This document shows positions 34,374 through 49,305 of a stretch of DNA of 64,000 nt, piece by piece. Every line of letters starts with the position of its first letter. Position 1 is the stretch's first letter. Below the pieces are notes generated by a model. It was not told the DNA's origin and did no database searches. It saw only the letters and a list, made by a program, of their open reading frames with translations. This stretch comes from Daucus carota subsp. sativus (taxonomy: Eukaryota > Streptophyta > Magnoliopsida > Apiales > Apiaceae), in contig NC_030387.2 in NCBI RefSeq assembly GCF_001625215.2, forward strand, positions 34,557,606 through 34,621,605, in the 5' to 3' direction. A program made the translations under genes and the position numbers.

Positions 34374-37300
34374 TCAAGGTTCCGATGAACTGCTACCATC
34401 CCCGGAATTGTGTCGAGAGGGATGAGGATGATGTTTTTTACTAAAGACAAATCGATAATAATTAGAATTCTTAAAGAGCACTAAGATCATGGTCATGTTG
34501 TCACATCCCGCTCCGCTAGGTTTTGGAGCTATACACTTGTCAAAAACACTCTCGATTACCGCTGAAAGTTTACTTTCCTGCATCATTTGAAGCAGCTATC
34601 TATCTTAGTGCCATTACAGTTAGTTACTGAAATCCCGAAAAGAGTTAGTATTTGAAGAAAGTGCAAGACTGTCGACCTCTGAAGTTTACATTCACAATAG
34701 AGGGCATTTGAAAACGTGCATTTGAATTCAAATGATGAGATTTGAGTTGTCATTTTAAATTCTCATGTTTATACTAATATTTAAATGTCCTCGATTTCAA
34801 ATGAAATCCAAATCCATATTCTCAAACAGGTTACTTGTTCGAATTCTGAATTTCAAATGAAATCTAGGTTCTCAAACGGACTATAATATTTTTTCAACTC
34901 ATAACTCTGAAGTGCACGCAAAAGAGATTTTGAAAAAGAGTGTTAAAAATATAAAACTCACAGAGATCAGTTGCTCGTGAACGAAGTCCACGAGTTCTTG
35001 GCTTGACATGCAATCCCTGGCACAAGATAAATCATATCATTGTGATCACAATGCATATCTGTGATTTTATACTAAAACTCTGTTAACTATCAAGCTTGAA
35101 TTCAAAAGGAAAACATATAGTCTATAACCTGAAAGAGTTTATCTTGGCAGAGTTGTGAAGTGAGTGGATAACTTTCACTTGAATAGAATACCTACCATAT
35201 TCCATCGCAAGCAAGGACAATAAATTCATCATTTCCGTCAAGCTCAACCTGGTTTAAGCAGAATAAAAGAAGATACATTAAGTCAATTTACTGGAATTCA
35301 CACATCCAAATCATAAGGTAATTCGAGAAAAAGACAGAATTATATGTGTCGGGCATGCTATCAGATAACTTAGATAATATCACTTACAGTTGTTATATCT
35401 GGATTAGCAGTGACGATTTGCTCCTCAGCTGTCCGTGAATGATCTCTTTTCAACTCTGCATCTCCTGAAATTGTTAAGAAACATGAAATCAATAACAAGT
35501 TCTTACAGAATTTTATTCAGCATGCGTAAAGTTACTAAAACATGTATTTACCAATAGCTCTAGCCAAGTTTAGTGTCCTATTAACCCGTCCACCATAGAT
35601 ATAGCCTCCTGCCGCATATATCCTCTCTTTTTCACTCTTCAGTTCAGGCTTGTGGTCTTTGGACATGTTATATGCCTGCATATAAATTTGTGTATTGTCA
35701 AAAGCAGACAACAACATACAGTTAGTGAAGCCATTGACCATTGTTCTCATTGTGTAATGTTCTAGCCAGAAGTACACTTTCATAATCTGGACTAAGCAAT
35801 CATACTATAATACACAAACATATATATTAGAATTCATAGTGAACAGAGACGGAACCAGAAAAATTATCCGGGGGAGGCGAAATTTTACTAAAAAAATTTT
35901 AAGGACAAAATACTACAAAATCATGAGTTTTGGGGGGACTAAATGCTACAAATTATGAATTTTAATCATATAAATTGATTATATATAAGGGCTTGGGGAA
36001 GGTTTTGGGGGGGGGGGGGGGCCAAGACCACCCCCTACCCCCCCCTTGCCTCCGTCCCTGATAGTGAAAGTATATTTATTCAGAATTCAAAGATATTTAT
36101 TGCTCTACTATTACATATGTTCATATAAATTTAACTTTCTTAGTTTCTGAAATGGGAAAAAACAAGTTTTTGTTTTTGACAGTAATAGCTTATTTGGATT
36201 TCAATATTGAAGACAATTACATTTAAAGTTTACTTAAAATTCACCAAAATAATGTTGGATGTTGTTAATGTTGTGAGGAGCCAGAAATAACCAACACAGA
36301 CTGTGATGTGATGAAATACACTAACCTGACCACTTCGAGATATTACACAGCGAGAATCACCAGCATTTGCAACAATCAGTGTGTTTTCACGGACTACTGC
36401 AACACAAGCTGTGCTTCCATATTTTGGCCCTTCGAAATCAGAGTGAGGTCCCTAGCACGTGTAATAAATTCAGTGAGCCTCGTGTAATATCAAAAACATA
36501 TCATGATCAATAGTGGTATGAGTTATGACATGTGCCACCAGTAATGAATCCTGTTTTAGAGTCTCTTCTACCACTTATGCATAGATTATTTAAGATCATG
36601 ATAATAAGTGTCGAATTATCACAAATCCGTCTCATGGGAAGGGAACAAGGCATTCTAATATTGTACTTAGGTAGTTATGAGTTCAATTACTATGTACTAG
36701 TTAAATGACAGACCGAATTAGAATAATTGTTCATTCCTACTTCTCATACCCTCAAGAAAACAGATTCAGAACTGAGCTGTTGACACAAGATGTTTATTAA
36801 TAAATGATTTATAGTGTTGTGGTTGAGATGATGTAGTAGTATACATTGTAGGCATGCTAGGGTGAATACCTTTTCAGGGGTCCAATCATCGGCCTGCTCT
36901 GTATTTTCTGAATGATGCTTATGCTCTTTATGATCTGTGTGATGCTTATGCTCTTTATGGTCTGCGTGATGCTTATGCTCTTTATGTTCTCTATGATGCG
37001 TATGATGCTTATGTTCTGTGTTTTCTTCATGATGTTTATGCTCTTCATTTTCTGCATGATGCCTGTGCCAAAAAAATCCTTCAATTTTACCAGTAATTTG
37101 GTCCATAGTATCTCCCATTGTCGCAAGCTCCCGCCAACCTCTTTCTCCACTCATCATCTCATCCATTCTGCATTGTCATACATCTTGTGAGTTAAAATAT
37201 TGAAGTATGTACTGTGATACAACAGCAAACAAAACTCTTCATCATTTTTTCGGATACATGCTAATTCTATCAGTTCTGTTTTAAATGGTTACAAAACAAG

Positions 37301-38170
37301 ATGACTAATGGCCTTTTTACATAAGAAAATAGGAATGAAGTAGTAGCAGCTCTATTTACATGAGCCCCAGGCCAGGCATATGTTATGACTTATGATCACA
37401 ATTTCGCAGAGGATTCAATACCAGTGTGAATAAAATGAAACTAATATAAGAAAATAACTAGCCTGAGAAAAGCATGTCGCAGAGCATCACATAGATCTCC
37501 TCCATTCAAATATGCTTCTTGCTTGAGCACCTGTTGGTGAAGATACTTGGCACAAAACCTGGCAACTTGTTTACCTAAAAACAAGTGATGTTAACACATG
37601 GTGGCAAGGCAACATTGGGGAACCTAGAGGCACTTCGCCTACTAAAGGTCTAAAGCTCAGATGTCTTACCTCCATGGCCATCATAAACACCAAAGAAAGC
37701 CGTTGAATCATCCAAATCCAGAAGAGCTGCGTGCTGTATAGTGTCTTTAGTTAAGTAAACAAACTATGAACTGCAAACTCGATTTAAGGTCAAGACATAA
37801 TAGCCTCGGGATATATACAGGCAATTGCTCAAATACAGATCAAGAGAAATCTTTCCAAACGACTTCACACACTCTCTATATGATATCACCTACTCCCTAA
37901 CATCGCCTCAGTCAATTCACCCTAGACCCACTAGAGATTGTATTTTAGTGATTTGTACCGCAGGAGGTCTCTGTACATATAAATCAATTTATTTGATTTA
38001 CATGCATGAAATGACCAGGGACATGCTAAATAATGAGTTACCAAAAAACTCACCGCATCTTCCATAGTTGATCGCCATCCTTGCATGGATGACGCACCAA
38101 ACTTATGCCTATCATCCTCACCATCCTCGGATGCTTTCGAAGTTTTCGGTGTGCTAAGATATACCCCCAT
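34374..38170 (-). CDS. Protein phosphatase 2C (PPM family) with His-rich insertion
   Basis: This is a Mn/Mg-dependent Ser/Thr phosphatase, close to Arabidopsis PP2C60/PP2C21-type proteins (cluster I). Ten exons, in coding order: 38170-38054, 37733-37670, 37574-37463, 37167-36870, 36451-36326, 35675-35552, 35464-35388, 35248-35196, 35016-34962, 34577-34374. They give 409 residues with all phases consistent. Motifs: [12 protein letters not shown] (N-terminus, possible myristoylation glycine), [74 protein letters not shown] and [10 protein letters not shown]. These include the metal-binding aspartates. Exon 4 carries 23 histidines in about 58 residues (132-189), where relatives have a short Ser/Pro-rich loop. 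Exon 3 ends at a GC rather than GT donor. The C-terminal tail is [20 protein letters not shown]. Confidence 0.93.
34660..34885. mobile_element. Possible MITE in the last intron of the PP2C gene
   Basis: GGGCATTTGAAAACGTGCATTTG at the left and ATTCTCAAAC-type repeats at the right are roughly inverted (ATTTCAAATGAAATC occurs twice). The boundaries are vague. Confidence 0.35.
35844..36060. mobile_element. hAT-like MITE in a PP2C intron (217 bp)
   Basis: It begins CAGAGACGGAACCAG and ends TTGCCTCCGTCCCTG, with an exact 8-base duplication ATAGTGAA on both sides (35836-35843 and 36061-36068). G and C runs near 36010-36045 pair with each other. It sits between the exons at 36326-36451 and 35552-35675. 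Confidence 0.88.
36912..37050 (-). repeat. Coding minisatellite for the His-rich PP2C segment
   Basis: On the coding strand, 27-base units encode HKEHKHH(A/T/S)D. Two are nearly identical and two more are diverged. On the plus strand the same DNA opens a spurious Met/Leu-rich frame. Confidence 0.9.
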
Positions 38171-39554
38171 TGTTACCTGCATGTCGGAATTTATCAAGAT
38201 CAACAGACGATTTTTTTTTTTTTTTAGGAGGGCATTTATTCCAAAATATGTTATAAATTCCAGAAAAGTAACATGCCATAGAATCCCACCCTGTAAATCA
38301 CAGAGGCAATGTATAACAAAATTTAAATGAATAGATATCTTCACGTACATTCAACACAGAGGGCTATTAGTTAATTAAACCGAAATGAAGATCAGATATT
38401 TGAATCATAGAGAACGCATGGAAATGAGAAAGAAAACAAAAACATACATGCGAAATTCAGTTCAATCATCTCTTCTGCTTGTCACGAGCATGAATCGATG
38501 GATACACAGAGAGAGAGAAGTGCATTTTACAAAATTAGTGGTAGTTTTTGTTTTTGTTTTTGAAACTAAATTAGTGGTACTTTATTGAGTGCCCATATCC
38601 TTAGTTCCATAATTAATCCAGTCTCTTGTCCTAACACCTGGCAACCATTTTTAAAAGTTTAATTCAGCTGATAAATAAGATCTTATCAGGAATAAGGGAC
38701 CTAAATTAATTAAATTATATTTTGTTGAATGATATTCAGTTCAGAAAAAGTTGGAGCTTTCAGACATGAATTTCTGCCGGTCTAATCTATCAAATGAAGG
38801 CCCAAATATAGATGATTTAGCACATTTATATATTGATTTAGCAAATTTAATTTATTTAAAATTTTCTCAATTAGACCCTTTTTCTTTACACTTAGTTATA
38901 TAAATTCATTAAAATCTAGATCCAATTTTTTCGGTTAGATTTTGTTAAGTATTTTGTTATCAAAATTATCAGTAATCGTGCCTCTTTTTTTTTTTTTTTT
39001 TTACATAGTAGTGTATTATATATATTTTGATATTTTTGTGTCGTGGAAAGAGTTTGGTTAAATTTTGTGAGAGAGGTTTATATGGTATCATGAGATATCT
39101 TATGACCGATACCGCATAATCTCAACTATCATAATAAAAATTATCTACATATTGGAGGTATTTGTTATTCCATTATGAATTATTGTAATAAATAATTTTA
39201 AAGATTGGTACCGATGCTTACGTAAGGTCAATTACGATACTAATGTAGATTAGATATCATTGTAATTAATAATATTCAGAATATAGATATTCAATGTATT
39301 AAGTGATATGAAAGTAAATGTTTAATTTTATTAAGTTAATTCAGTGTGTCAGTCTTGTTGTAAAATATAATAATGTTATAGTTTGCACTGTACTATATTT
39401 AGAAAAATACTTTAATATTAACATATTAAAAATAATTATATTAAATAAGATTTAAAACCGATTGATGCTCCAATTTTACATCTTTAATACTGAATTATTC
39501 AGTAACTCCACGTATTCCAACATATCAAAATAATTTAATGGAGTAAAATATAAA
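38171..39554. other. Upstream region of the PP2C gene, then AT-rich spacer
   Basis: CAG|GTAACA lies six bases upstream of the PP2C ATG, but no 5' exon can be fixed. A T run is at about 38212-38225 and another near 38985. No gene was seen. Confidence 0.5.
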
Positions 39555-39738
39555 CGGTTTTTCTATGGTGTGCCCATGCTAAGCGCGGAAAATTTTGTGC
39601 TTGGATCATTTTGATTGGCTCCTATCTAATGATAATGGTGGACCCCCCTGCAAATACACCAACCAAACCAATCAAAATCTCCCAAAATACAAAAATTTCC
39701 GCGCTTAGCATGTGCCCATGGACACACCAGCCAAACCG
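39555..39738. mobile_element. Mutator-like MITE, GTGTGCCCATG family (184 bp)
   Basis: It begins CGGTTTTTCTATGGTGTGCC and ends TGTGCCCATGGACACACCAG followed by CCAAACCG. The exact 9-base duplication AAATATAAA flanks it at 39546-39554 and 39739-39747. GCTAAGCGCGGAAA repeats inward on both arms. Confidence 0.9.
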
Positions 39739-39747
39739 AAATATAAA

Positions 39748-42700
39748 TACAACAAAGTCGAGAAAACACCTGGCCCACCATTAACTCTGCTTTCCCAACC
39801 CCAAGTTGGTAATGCTGGGTCCCAGTTGCCATAAATATTTAAACCTTGTCCAAGAAGTCCATCCCAAAGCAGTCCCCCTATCTTGCATTTGCATAATCAT
39901 CAATCTGTAATAGTAGGTATTCGATGTATGCTTGTTCCTGACTAAAGTAATCAGATAAGTTGTGTCACCGTCTCACCAACTACGGATGTCCCTCTTTTCT
40001 CTTGTTAATCATCAACAAGTTACATAAATGATTTTATTCCGATTGCTTTGCATATGATTGTGTTTGGTCACTTTCGTCATTGATTATAAGCCTGGTTTCT
40101 GAATTCATAAATTGATTATAAAAACGATTTATGAATTTATAAATTGTAATTACTTATTTGTAGTGTTTGCGCAAAAAGTGAAGAAGTAACTAAAAAAAAT
40201 TAAAAGTATTAGTTTTTATTTCATATTGTACTTATTTCTAAAACAGTTTAATAAATCTCAACATATTTCTGATTTCTACTTTATTTTTTCAATTTAAACA
40301 AAAGACACTATTTTTAAATTCACCAACAGCCTCATACTCTTCTTTGTATGCTTGATTATCCTGAAATTATACATTTTAACGATTAAAATACGTTAAATAT
40401 AAAAAAAATATTAGAATTTTGTTGTGGACCATGGCGGGGTTGTTTTTTAATTTTTTTAAAAATAAAATTTGATGTTTGAACTTTCATACACAAAAAGAAA
40501 ATCTTAAACATAAGTTACGAAATTATATTTTATATTTTATAATAGTCTTAAAATGTGTGCCGAGCAGTAAAAAAAACTGTAAAAAAATGAGAGGGGCGGA
40601 AAGGAGTATATATATAAGTATTCTTCCAAAAGAAATAATAATTTTCAATATTAGGACTAATATATTTAATCTTATATTTAACATTAAGAATTATGAACGT
40701 CTGAGAATTTTTTTTTATGTTAATTAAATTCTTGTGTAATTCAGGAACCCGACTTGGTTCCGATGCTGCATTACATGCCCTCACAACCAAAACCTGAAAT
40801 AGTAAATTTAAACTAAAAATATTCTCTATATTCTATGGGAAAAAAAATGTTAAGTTGTAATCAGCCTACACATACGTTATATGTAATCTATAAAACTCTG
40901 AATGAGATGACTTACAATTTTAACTAAAAATAAATTAAAACTCAAAATAACCTTCACCTAGCTTATATTATGGGTGAAAATGACAAGCATGTCCCCGTGG
41001 TCGTTTAATTTAGATTAAAAAAAGAGTAAAATAAAAATAAAGTTTAATTCATGTGTATTAATAAAAGAATGTTATAAATTATTAATTAAAATAAATAAGT
41101 ATATATTTATAAAATTAAAATTTATTATAATTAATACTTTAAAAAAATTAAGATTTTCAACCTTTTAATATTACAAACTATATCCCAGATTAAATGAGCT
41201 TGTTGATTTCGAGCACGCACTTTAAAGTCCATTGACCGCATAGCTACATTATTTATTTTTAAAATTTTATTTTTTCAAATAAAAATTTAAATATGAAATT
41301 TTCATTTACAAAAGAAAAATTAAAAAAATAAATTTTGGAACTAGACGGTCAATGAATTACGTGTCCAAAGTCAACTAACTTTTTACGGTAGAGAACCAAT
41401 CCCTCTAAAATCTTAAGGTGTTAGAGGAAACCCTTTATGGATCTTATACTTGCCTTCGTGTCCATTTTATATTGTGAGAATATTGGGGGTGGCGGGGGCT
41501 CGAACCCCGCAAACCAGAGCTTTGATACCATGTAGAGAACACCTTAAGGTGTTAGAAGAGGTCATTTATAGATCTTATACTTATATTTAACATTTACGTC
41601 ATAATTTTGATTTGCTTTTGAAATCAACCGACCACCCTATTATCTGGAAAGAACAAACCAAACTCTAGTTTTGTGTGCGTCTGTATAATTGTAGACTCGG
41701 CAAACCATTGTTGACTACGAACTACAATTCCATCTACGAAGATGTTGCAGACCGCAGAAGAACATCCCTCAGGTCATATTCAAAGTACTAAAAAAGTTGG
41801 TAGCTGATCAGTACCATAAATTTTATATTTTGTATACCCGTTTAGCAAATAAATAAATGTTTTGCAAACCCGTTTGACGGTGAGTGTCCGCCCAGGGGTC
41901 ATCATTTGTGATATTCATAATTATATCGGTAAGTTGTAAATGAAGATGACCAGGTACGGAATTGGTAAATTGTATTTTTCAGAAAAAAACGAGTCTAGTT
42001 TCTTTTTTAAATTCTTTTTTGTCATGGTATATTTGTTTAAGTTCCATAATTGTGTATTTTGTTTTCTTTGTTTTGTTATATATTGTTGGAAACGACTAGC
42101 ATGCAGGCAGAGCAATTTTTTTTAATCAATTTGTAGATATTTTTATGTAAAGTTAATTGCTACTCATGTTTCTTGTTTATCTTTCTGATATAGATTTTTC
42201 ATGTATAATATGAGCATACAATAACAATCATTTTTAAACCATGTTATGTATTTTTATGATTATAATTTTATTAATAATAATGATTTCATGAAGTCATCCC
42301 AAACAAAAATATTCCACCTAAATATATAAAAATATATCATTCATCTCAAAATAATGGTCGTCGTTTGATTTGACTAAAGTATAATTGTTTATAAACTAAA
42401 CAAGATCTAATTCATCTATTTATCTAAATAATTTTTTTATTTGAAAAAAAATGATTTTATTAAAAGAAATTATTGATCGGGATCCGGTCGCGACAAATCC
42501 CTGAATTGTCAACAACGATACGATTGTGAAACAAAGAACGAGCTAAACAAATAGACATTTTGTTTTCATATTGTTTAATACATTAAATATTCTTTGATCC
42601 GAAAAGTATTACAATGACGTATCGAGTAATATAACCTCAATCACATATGAAACTAATACATCACAATTTACATTCACGTAAGCGTCATCTATCGTCGAAT

Positions 42701-43964
42701 ATTTAGAACTATTAATTACATCAACTGATATTGGAACAACAAGTACCCCATAATACGAACAAATTTTCGTTGCGAAATGTGAGCTATTGCAATATCCATC
42801 ACCGTCTCATAATCGATGTGATTCTTATAGATCACTCATAATATCATATAAATATTTTTTAGGAAAAACTACCGACAACTGTATGAAAACACGTACAAAT
42901 CTCAAAAGATAACATATTAACATCCCAAAAATATGAACACAATTCACAACTATCAATATTGATAACAAGGTACCCAACAAGATCTCACCTTCTGTCAAAA
43001 AAGAAAGATCTCACCAAAAAAAAAAAAAATTAGATTTTTACTTTATTGAAAAACTAAATGTAGAAAAGAGGATGCGAGAGGCAAGATTGCTTTATCGGTG
43101 AAGGGATGAAAATCTAAAAGATGGAGAAATAACGTAACTCTAATTACGGGAGTCGACTCTCGAGATAAAAGATTATCCTCTCCGTTATCCGACAATTATT
43201 TCAATCCATTTCTTGGTTTCAGGAAATTTGTATTCCTACCGTGTCCCTGGTGGTGCGTTGGGGGAAGGATGAGATGACCCATTTGTTATAATATCCCGAT
43301 ATTTAAAGGGTGTGATACTTCTGACTTTACAATTCAGATTCTCAGTCAACTTCCGTCATAAACCTGGTCTTGGTTTTTAGTTTCCGGCTAGATAAATTTC
43401 TATTTAGTAAACATTCAGCAGAGTCAGGTCAATATTTTTTAAATCGTAACTGATTTTGTCCTTTGAAAAATGTCCCAACACTAACGTTAAAATACATAAA
43501 ATATATATTATATTACATTACAAAATTAAGACGTAAATCTTTGCAAGTTTGTGTCACAATACAATTTACTATATAATAGGGAAATGATATTAAACAATTT
43601 TAATTAAAACCAAATAACGGACACAGAAAAGATTTTATATTAAGACAAACATTTATATGAATGATAGTAGTGTTTGTCTATGAGAAAAAAGTGCCGAATG
43701 TAAAAAATCTTGGAATGAGGTAATTTTCCGCTGAATGGTACTGGAACATCCTTTATATATCAAAATTCAAAATTAAAAGTTTTTTTTAATTGTACATGTG
43801 CTACTAACATACATATGTTTTCTGAACTATTTTTTAAAACAGTATCTAAAAGAAATTATTTGATTACTTTCAAAACTAAAAGTATACCGCCTTTTTATTT
43901 TCAGATCGTTTAATTATATATATTATTTTTAGATCGCTTAATTCATTATATATATATATATATA
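39748..43964. other. AT-rich intergenic spacer, no gene seen
   Basis: About 4.2 kb with short frames only. A direct repeat of about 45 bp (CTTAAGGTGTTAGA...GATCTTATACTT) occurs at 41411-41455 and 41546-41588, separated by GGGGCTCGAACCCCGC. This looks like a degraded retroelement. Nothing else is supported. Confidence 0.6.
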
Positions 43965-44307
43965 GGGAAGTGCTCAAATACAAACTAAGTTAGTGTACAA
44001 ACTACAAACTCAATTACAAACTCAACATAAGCCCTTGGATGAATCTAATCCAATGGCCCCGCAGGGGCAACCACACACCAGTTAATATACACCCTGTCAC
44101 ACATTATTTGCAGATTCCCCTCCGTTTTTAATTTGAATTTTCCCGTTAATCGGTGAATTGTTTTTGAAATCCGACTTCACTGTATTTTTGTTCATCTCGC
44201 AACGATCAATTTCCATACCATATGTGCTATATTTCGATTTGATTTAGAGACTTTTTAATTTTAGTTTGTAGTTTGTACGCTAAGATGGTTTGTACCAGAG
44301 TAGGACC
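43965..44307. mobile_element. MITE in a TA microsatellite (343 bp)
   Basis: It begins GGGAAGTGCTCAAATACAAACT and ends AGTTTGTACGCTAAGATGG, then TTTGTACCAGAGTAGGACC. The ends are imperfect inverted repeats, with TATATA runs on both sides. Confidence 0.75.
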
Positions 44308-44328
44308 ATATATATATATATATATATA

Positions 44329-44745
44329 GAGTTAAGTTCTATGGAGTACATAAAAACATTGGAGTATTGGAGTACATATCATAATTTTTTAGTTTGATCC
44401 TATATAATATCTTTGATTATCCAAATTCTGATACAATCTATCATTTATAAGTTGTCTTGCACATAATTGTCAATTATTCATTAATATCTTTCAACTTTAA
44501 CAAGTATTAAGATTATTGTTCTGCTTATTAGTTATATTGCAGAACATAGAGTCATATGATTTATAAAAGTAATTATTCTACCATTTGATCACGATGTTTA
44601 TGTTGCAGAACATGATGTGCAGGTTGTCAAATATTTACAACTATTATTGGACAAAAAAAATTGAAATTTAGATGACTAGATTACATTTTATCAAACTTTG
44701 TACTCCAATACTCCAATTTTTTTTGTACTCCATTGAACTTAACTC
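44329..44745. mobile_element. Second MITE in the same TA microsatellite (417 bp)
   Basis: The inverted ends are GAGTTAAGTTCTATGGAGTAC and GTACTCCATTGAACTTAACTC, followed inward by TTGGAGTATTGGAGTACA mirrored as TGTACTCCAATACTCCAA. It is flanked by (TA)n on both sides. Confidence 0.88.
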
Positions 44746-45104
44746 TATATATATATATATATATATATTAATCCAAAAAATATTACAATCATATATCGAG
44801 GAATTCAATAAACAAGAAAATAGCAGTGTCGTAATTTATCTTCACATAAACAACATATCTGACCCAATATTCAGATATCAACTAATAATCGCCTACAAAA
44901 TATACACAACATTTTGTCGTTAAAGGTGAGTTTTTACGATATTCAAAACTGTGTCATATTTGATGTGAGGCTTACGAATCAACCAGAATACTCTATTAAT
45001 TCTTTTTAGTATCTTTGTGTATTTTGATAAAAACATTTGTTTACTATTCATTCAATATTTCATCCTAATTAAATATTATTATGATGATCATGATTCATGC
45101 GCGC

Positions 45105-45111
45105 GGTAGGT
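45105..45111 (-). promoter_or_regulatory. AC element upstream of HCT
   Basis: The minus strand reads ACCTACC, the AC-I box bound by R2R3-MYB factors in lignin and phenylpropanoid promoters. It lies 15-20 bp upstream of the TATA box. Related boxes ACCTACT and ACCAACT occur at 45242 and 45263. Confidence 0.55.
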
Positions 45112-45125
45112 GAGTTCTTGAAAAC

Positions 45126-45133
45126 TATAAATA
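45126..45133 (+). promoter_or_regulatory. Probable TATA box of HCT
   Basis: TATAAATA lies 274 bp upstream of the ATG, so transcription would start near 45160 with a leader of up to about 245 bases. A 5' UTR intron ending at TTTGCAG (45391) cannot be excluded. Confidence 0.55.
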
Positions 45134-45217
45134 AGACCCGAAAGTGTGTGCGTTAGAGTAGCGAAACCAACAAGCTCTTGTTTGTTCTCGCTTTCTCTTT
45201 TTCTTCTCTTAAAATAA

Positions 45218-47825
<2,608 letters not shown>

Positions 47826-47860
47826 AGATATGCACCACCACAATCTTCTTCTTTTTTCTA

Positions 47861-47890
47861 GCGGAGGGGGAGGGGGAGGGGGGGGGGGGT
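47861..47890 (+). other. G-rich tract in the HCT 3' UTR (possible G-quadruplex)
   Basis: GGAGGGGGAGGGGGAGGGG and a longer G run begin about 40 bases after the stop codon, on the sense strand. Four or more G3+ runs with one-base loops are present. Confidence 0.7.
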
Positions 47891-49305
47891 GTTCTTTCCG
47901 TATTATTTCTCATGTTCATATATGCGGTTGTTTCCTGACAATGACAGTAGCAAAAAGCGCTTGTTCATGCAAGGAATATGGATACAGTTTTATTTCTAAT
48001 AACACCATGATGTATGAATTTGATCTTTTCACCTTAGGCGCATTTGCTTGATTAATTCGATGATGGAAAGGAAGAGTTTGAGTCCCTTAGGACTTTAGTT
48101 TGATGCCTTGATAGAGAGAAGAAATAGGAAACCAGCACCTCCAAGTTACAGGAAATGATTATGATTGAATACCACATTGTTGAAATGGTTTGAAATCATT
48201 GTCGGGATTAGGTAGGAAGAATGAGCCCTTTTTTGATGCATATGGTGAAAGTTATCTTCAAAGCCCTTAAATGTCATGAATAAATTCATTCCAGAATCAA
48301 AATCAAAAACACAAGTATCATGAATCATACTTCAAATCAATAGAATGGTAACCCGATTCGTGATTATTCGGTGAACCAAACCACCTTTAGTTCTTAACAT
48401 AATTTACAGGCTTGGTATCGAATTCTAAGGATCAGGCATTGCAGTTTTTTGTTCTTAATTGAGTGGATCGGCCTAGAAGGAAGATCTTTGCTCATACATG
48501 ATGCAGTTATGCTATAGTCTGTACAATGGTTTTTAACCCACACATTGCTCTGATTATCTGTCCATACCAATATATCCATCTTAGCATTGGAGCTGCAGTG
48601 TGTTAACGAAAGATGTCCTCCTAGCTCCAGGAGGCATCCATAGAAAGAACAAATTTAACTCAGGTGAAAGAACATTCCAGTACAAGAACCTTATTAGAAC
48701 CCAGAAAGTTTCTTCTCGACAATTTAGACTTATAAGCCCAGGACACGGGGTTTTATCTTTTACGGCTCCTTACTGTATTCGTGTGTCCTTAAAGTACCAT
48801 AAAATAAAGCTAGAGATGGTAGTCAAATTTTGGGTCTTCATAAATATATTAATTTATAAAGAGTAAAATTAATTATATGCACTATTTAACGGGATCAAAT
48901 TGAATTCTATTACGACAAAAATACTTCTCGGGTCAAATTCGAATTTCTCTACTACAAATATTTCTTAAATAAAATTATTACATACAAAATATTTAAGTTT
49001 TAGAATTTTAGTGGTCAGCTGCACCGGCTGCCAATACATTGGCTACGCCCTGCCATCAGCCACAGATTTCTTTGTAGATTGTCATGTTTAAACGAGAATA
49101 CCATTGTAGCCTGATACCATTAAATTTAACAACATGAAGAACTGAAGATGATTTTTACCAGTTAAGGAAAGAGTCACATCAAATTTACTGTACTTCACTT
49201 CACACAAATACATGTAAGGTGAACAGCAATTTGGTTCAGCAGTAATATTATGACTCATAATAAACTCAAAATTAAATGTTTAACAAGCAATCATCAAGGA
49301 GCTAG
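47891..49305. other. Spacer between HCT and the receptor kinase
   Basis: This holds the 3' UTRs of the two convergent genes. A minus-strand frame at 48394-48579 has no recognised family. No gene is supported. Confidence 0.5.

Noticed and set aside
36912-37190. Met/Leu/Phe-rich plus-strand frame resembling a membrane protein
   Set aside because: It is the antisense shadow of the His-rich exon of the PP2C gene.
41490-41535. tRNA-like motif GGGGCTCGAACCCCGC
   Set aside because: No acceptor stem or anticodon arm could be built around it; more likely part of a degraded retroelement.
48394-48579. 61-residue minus-strand frame as a retroelement remnant
   Set aside because: No reverse transcriptase, RNase H or integrase motif is present.
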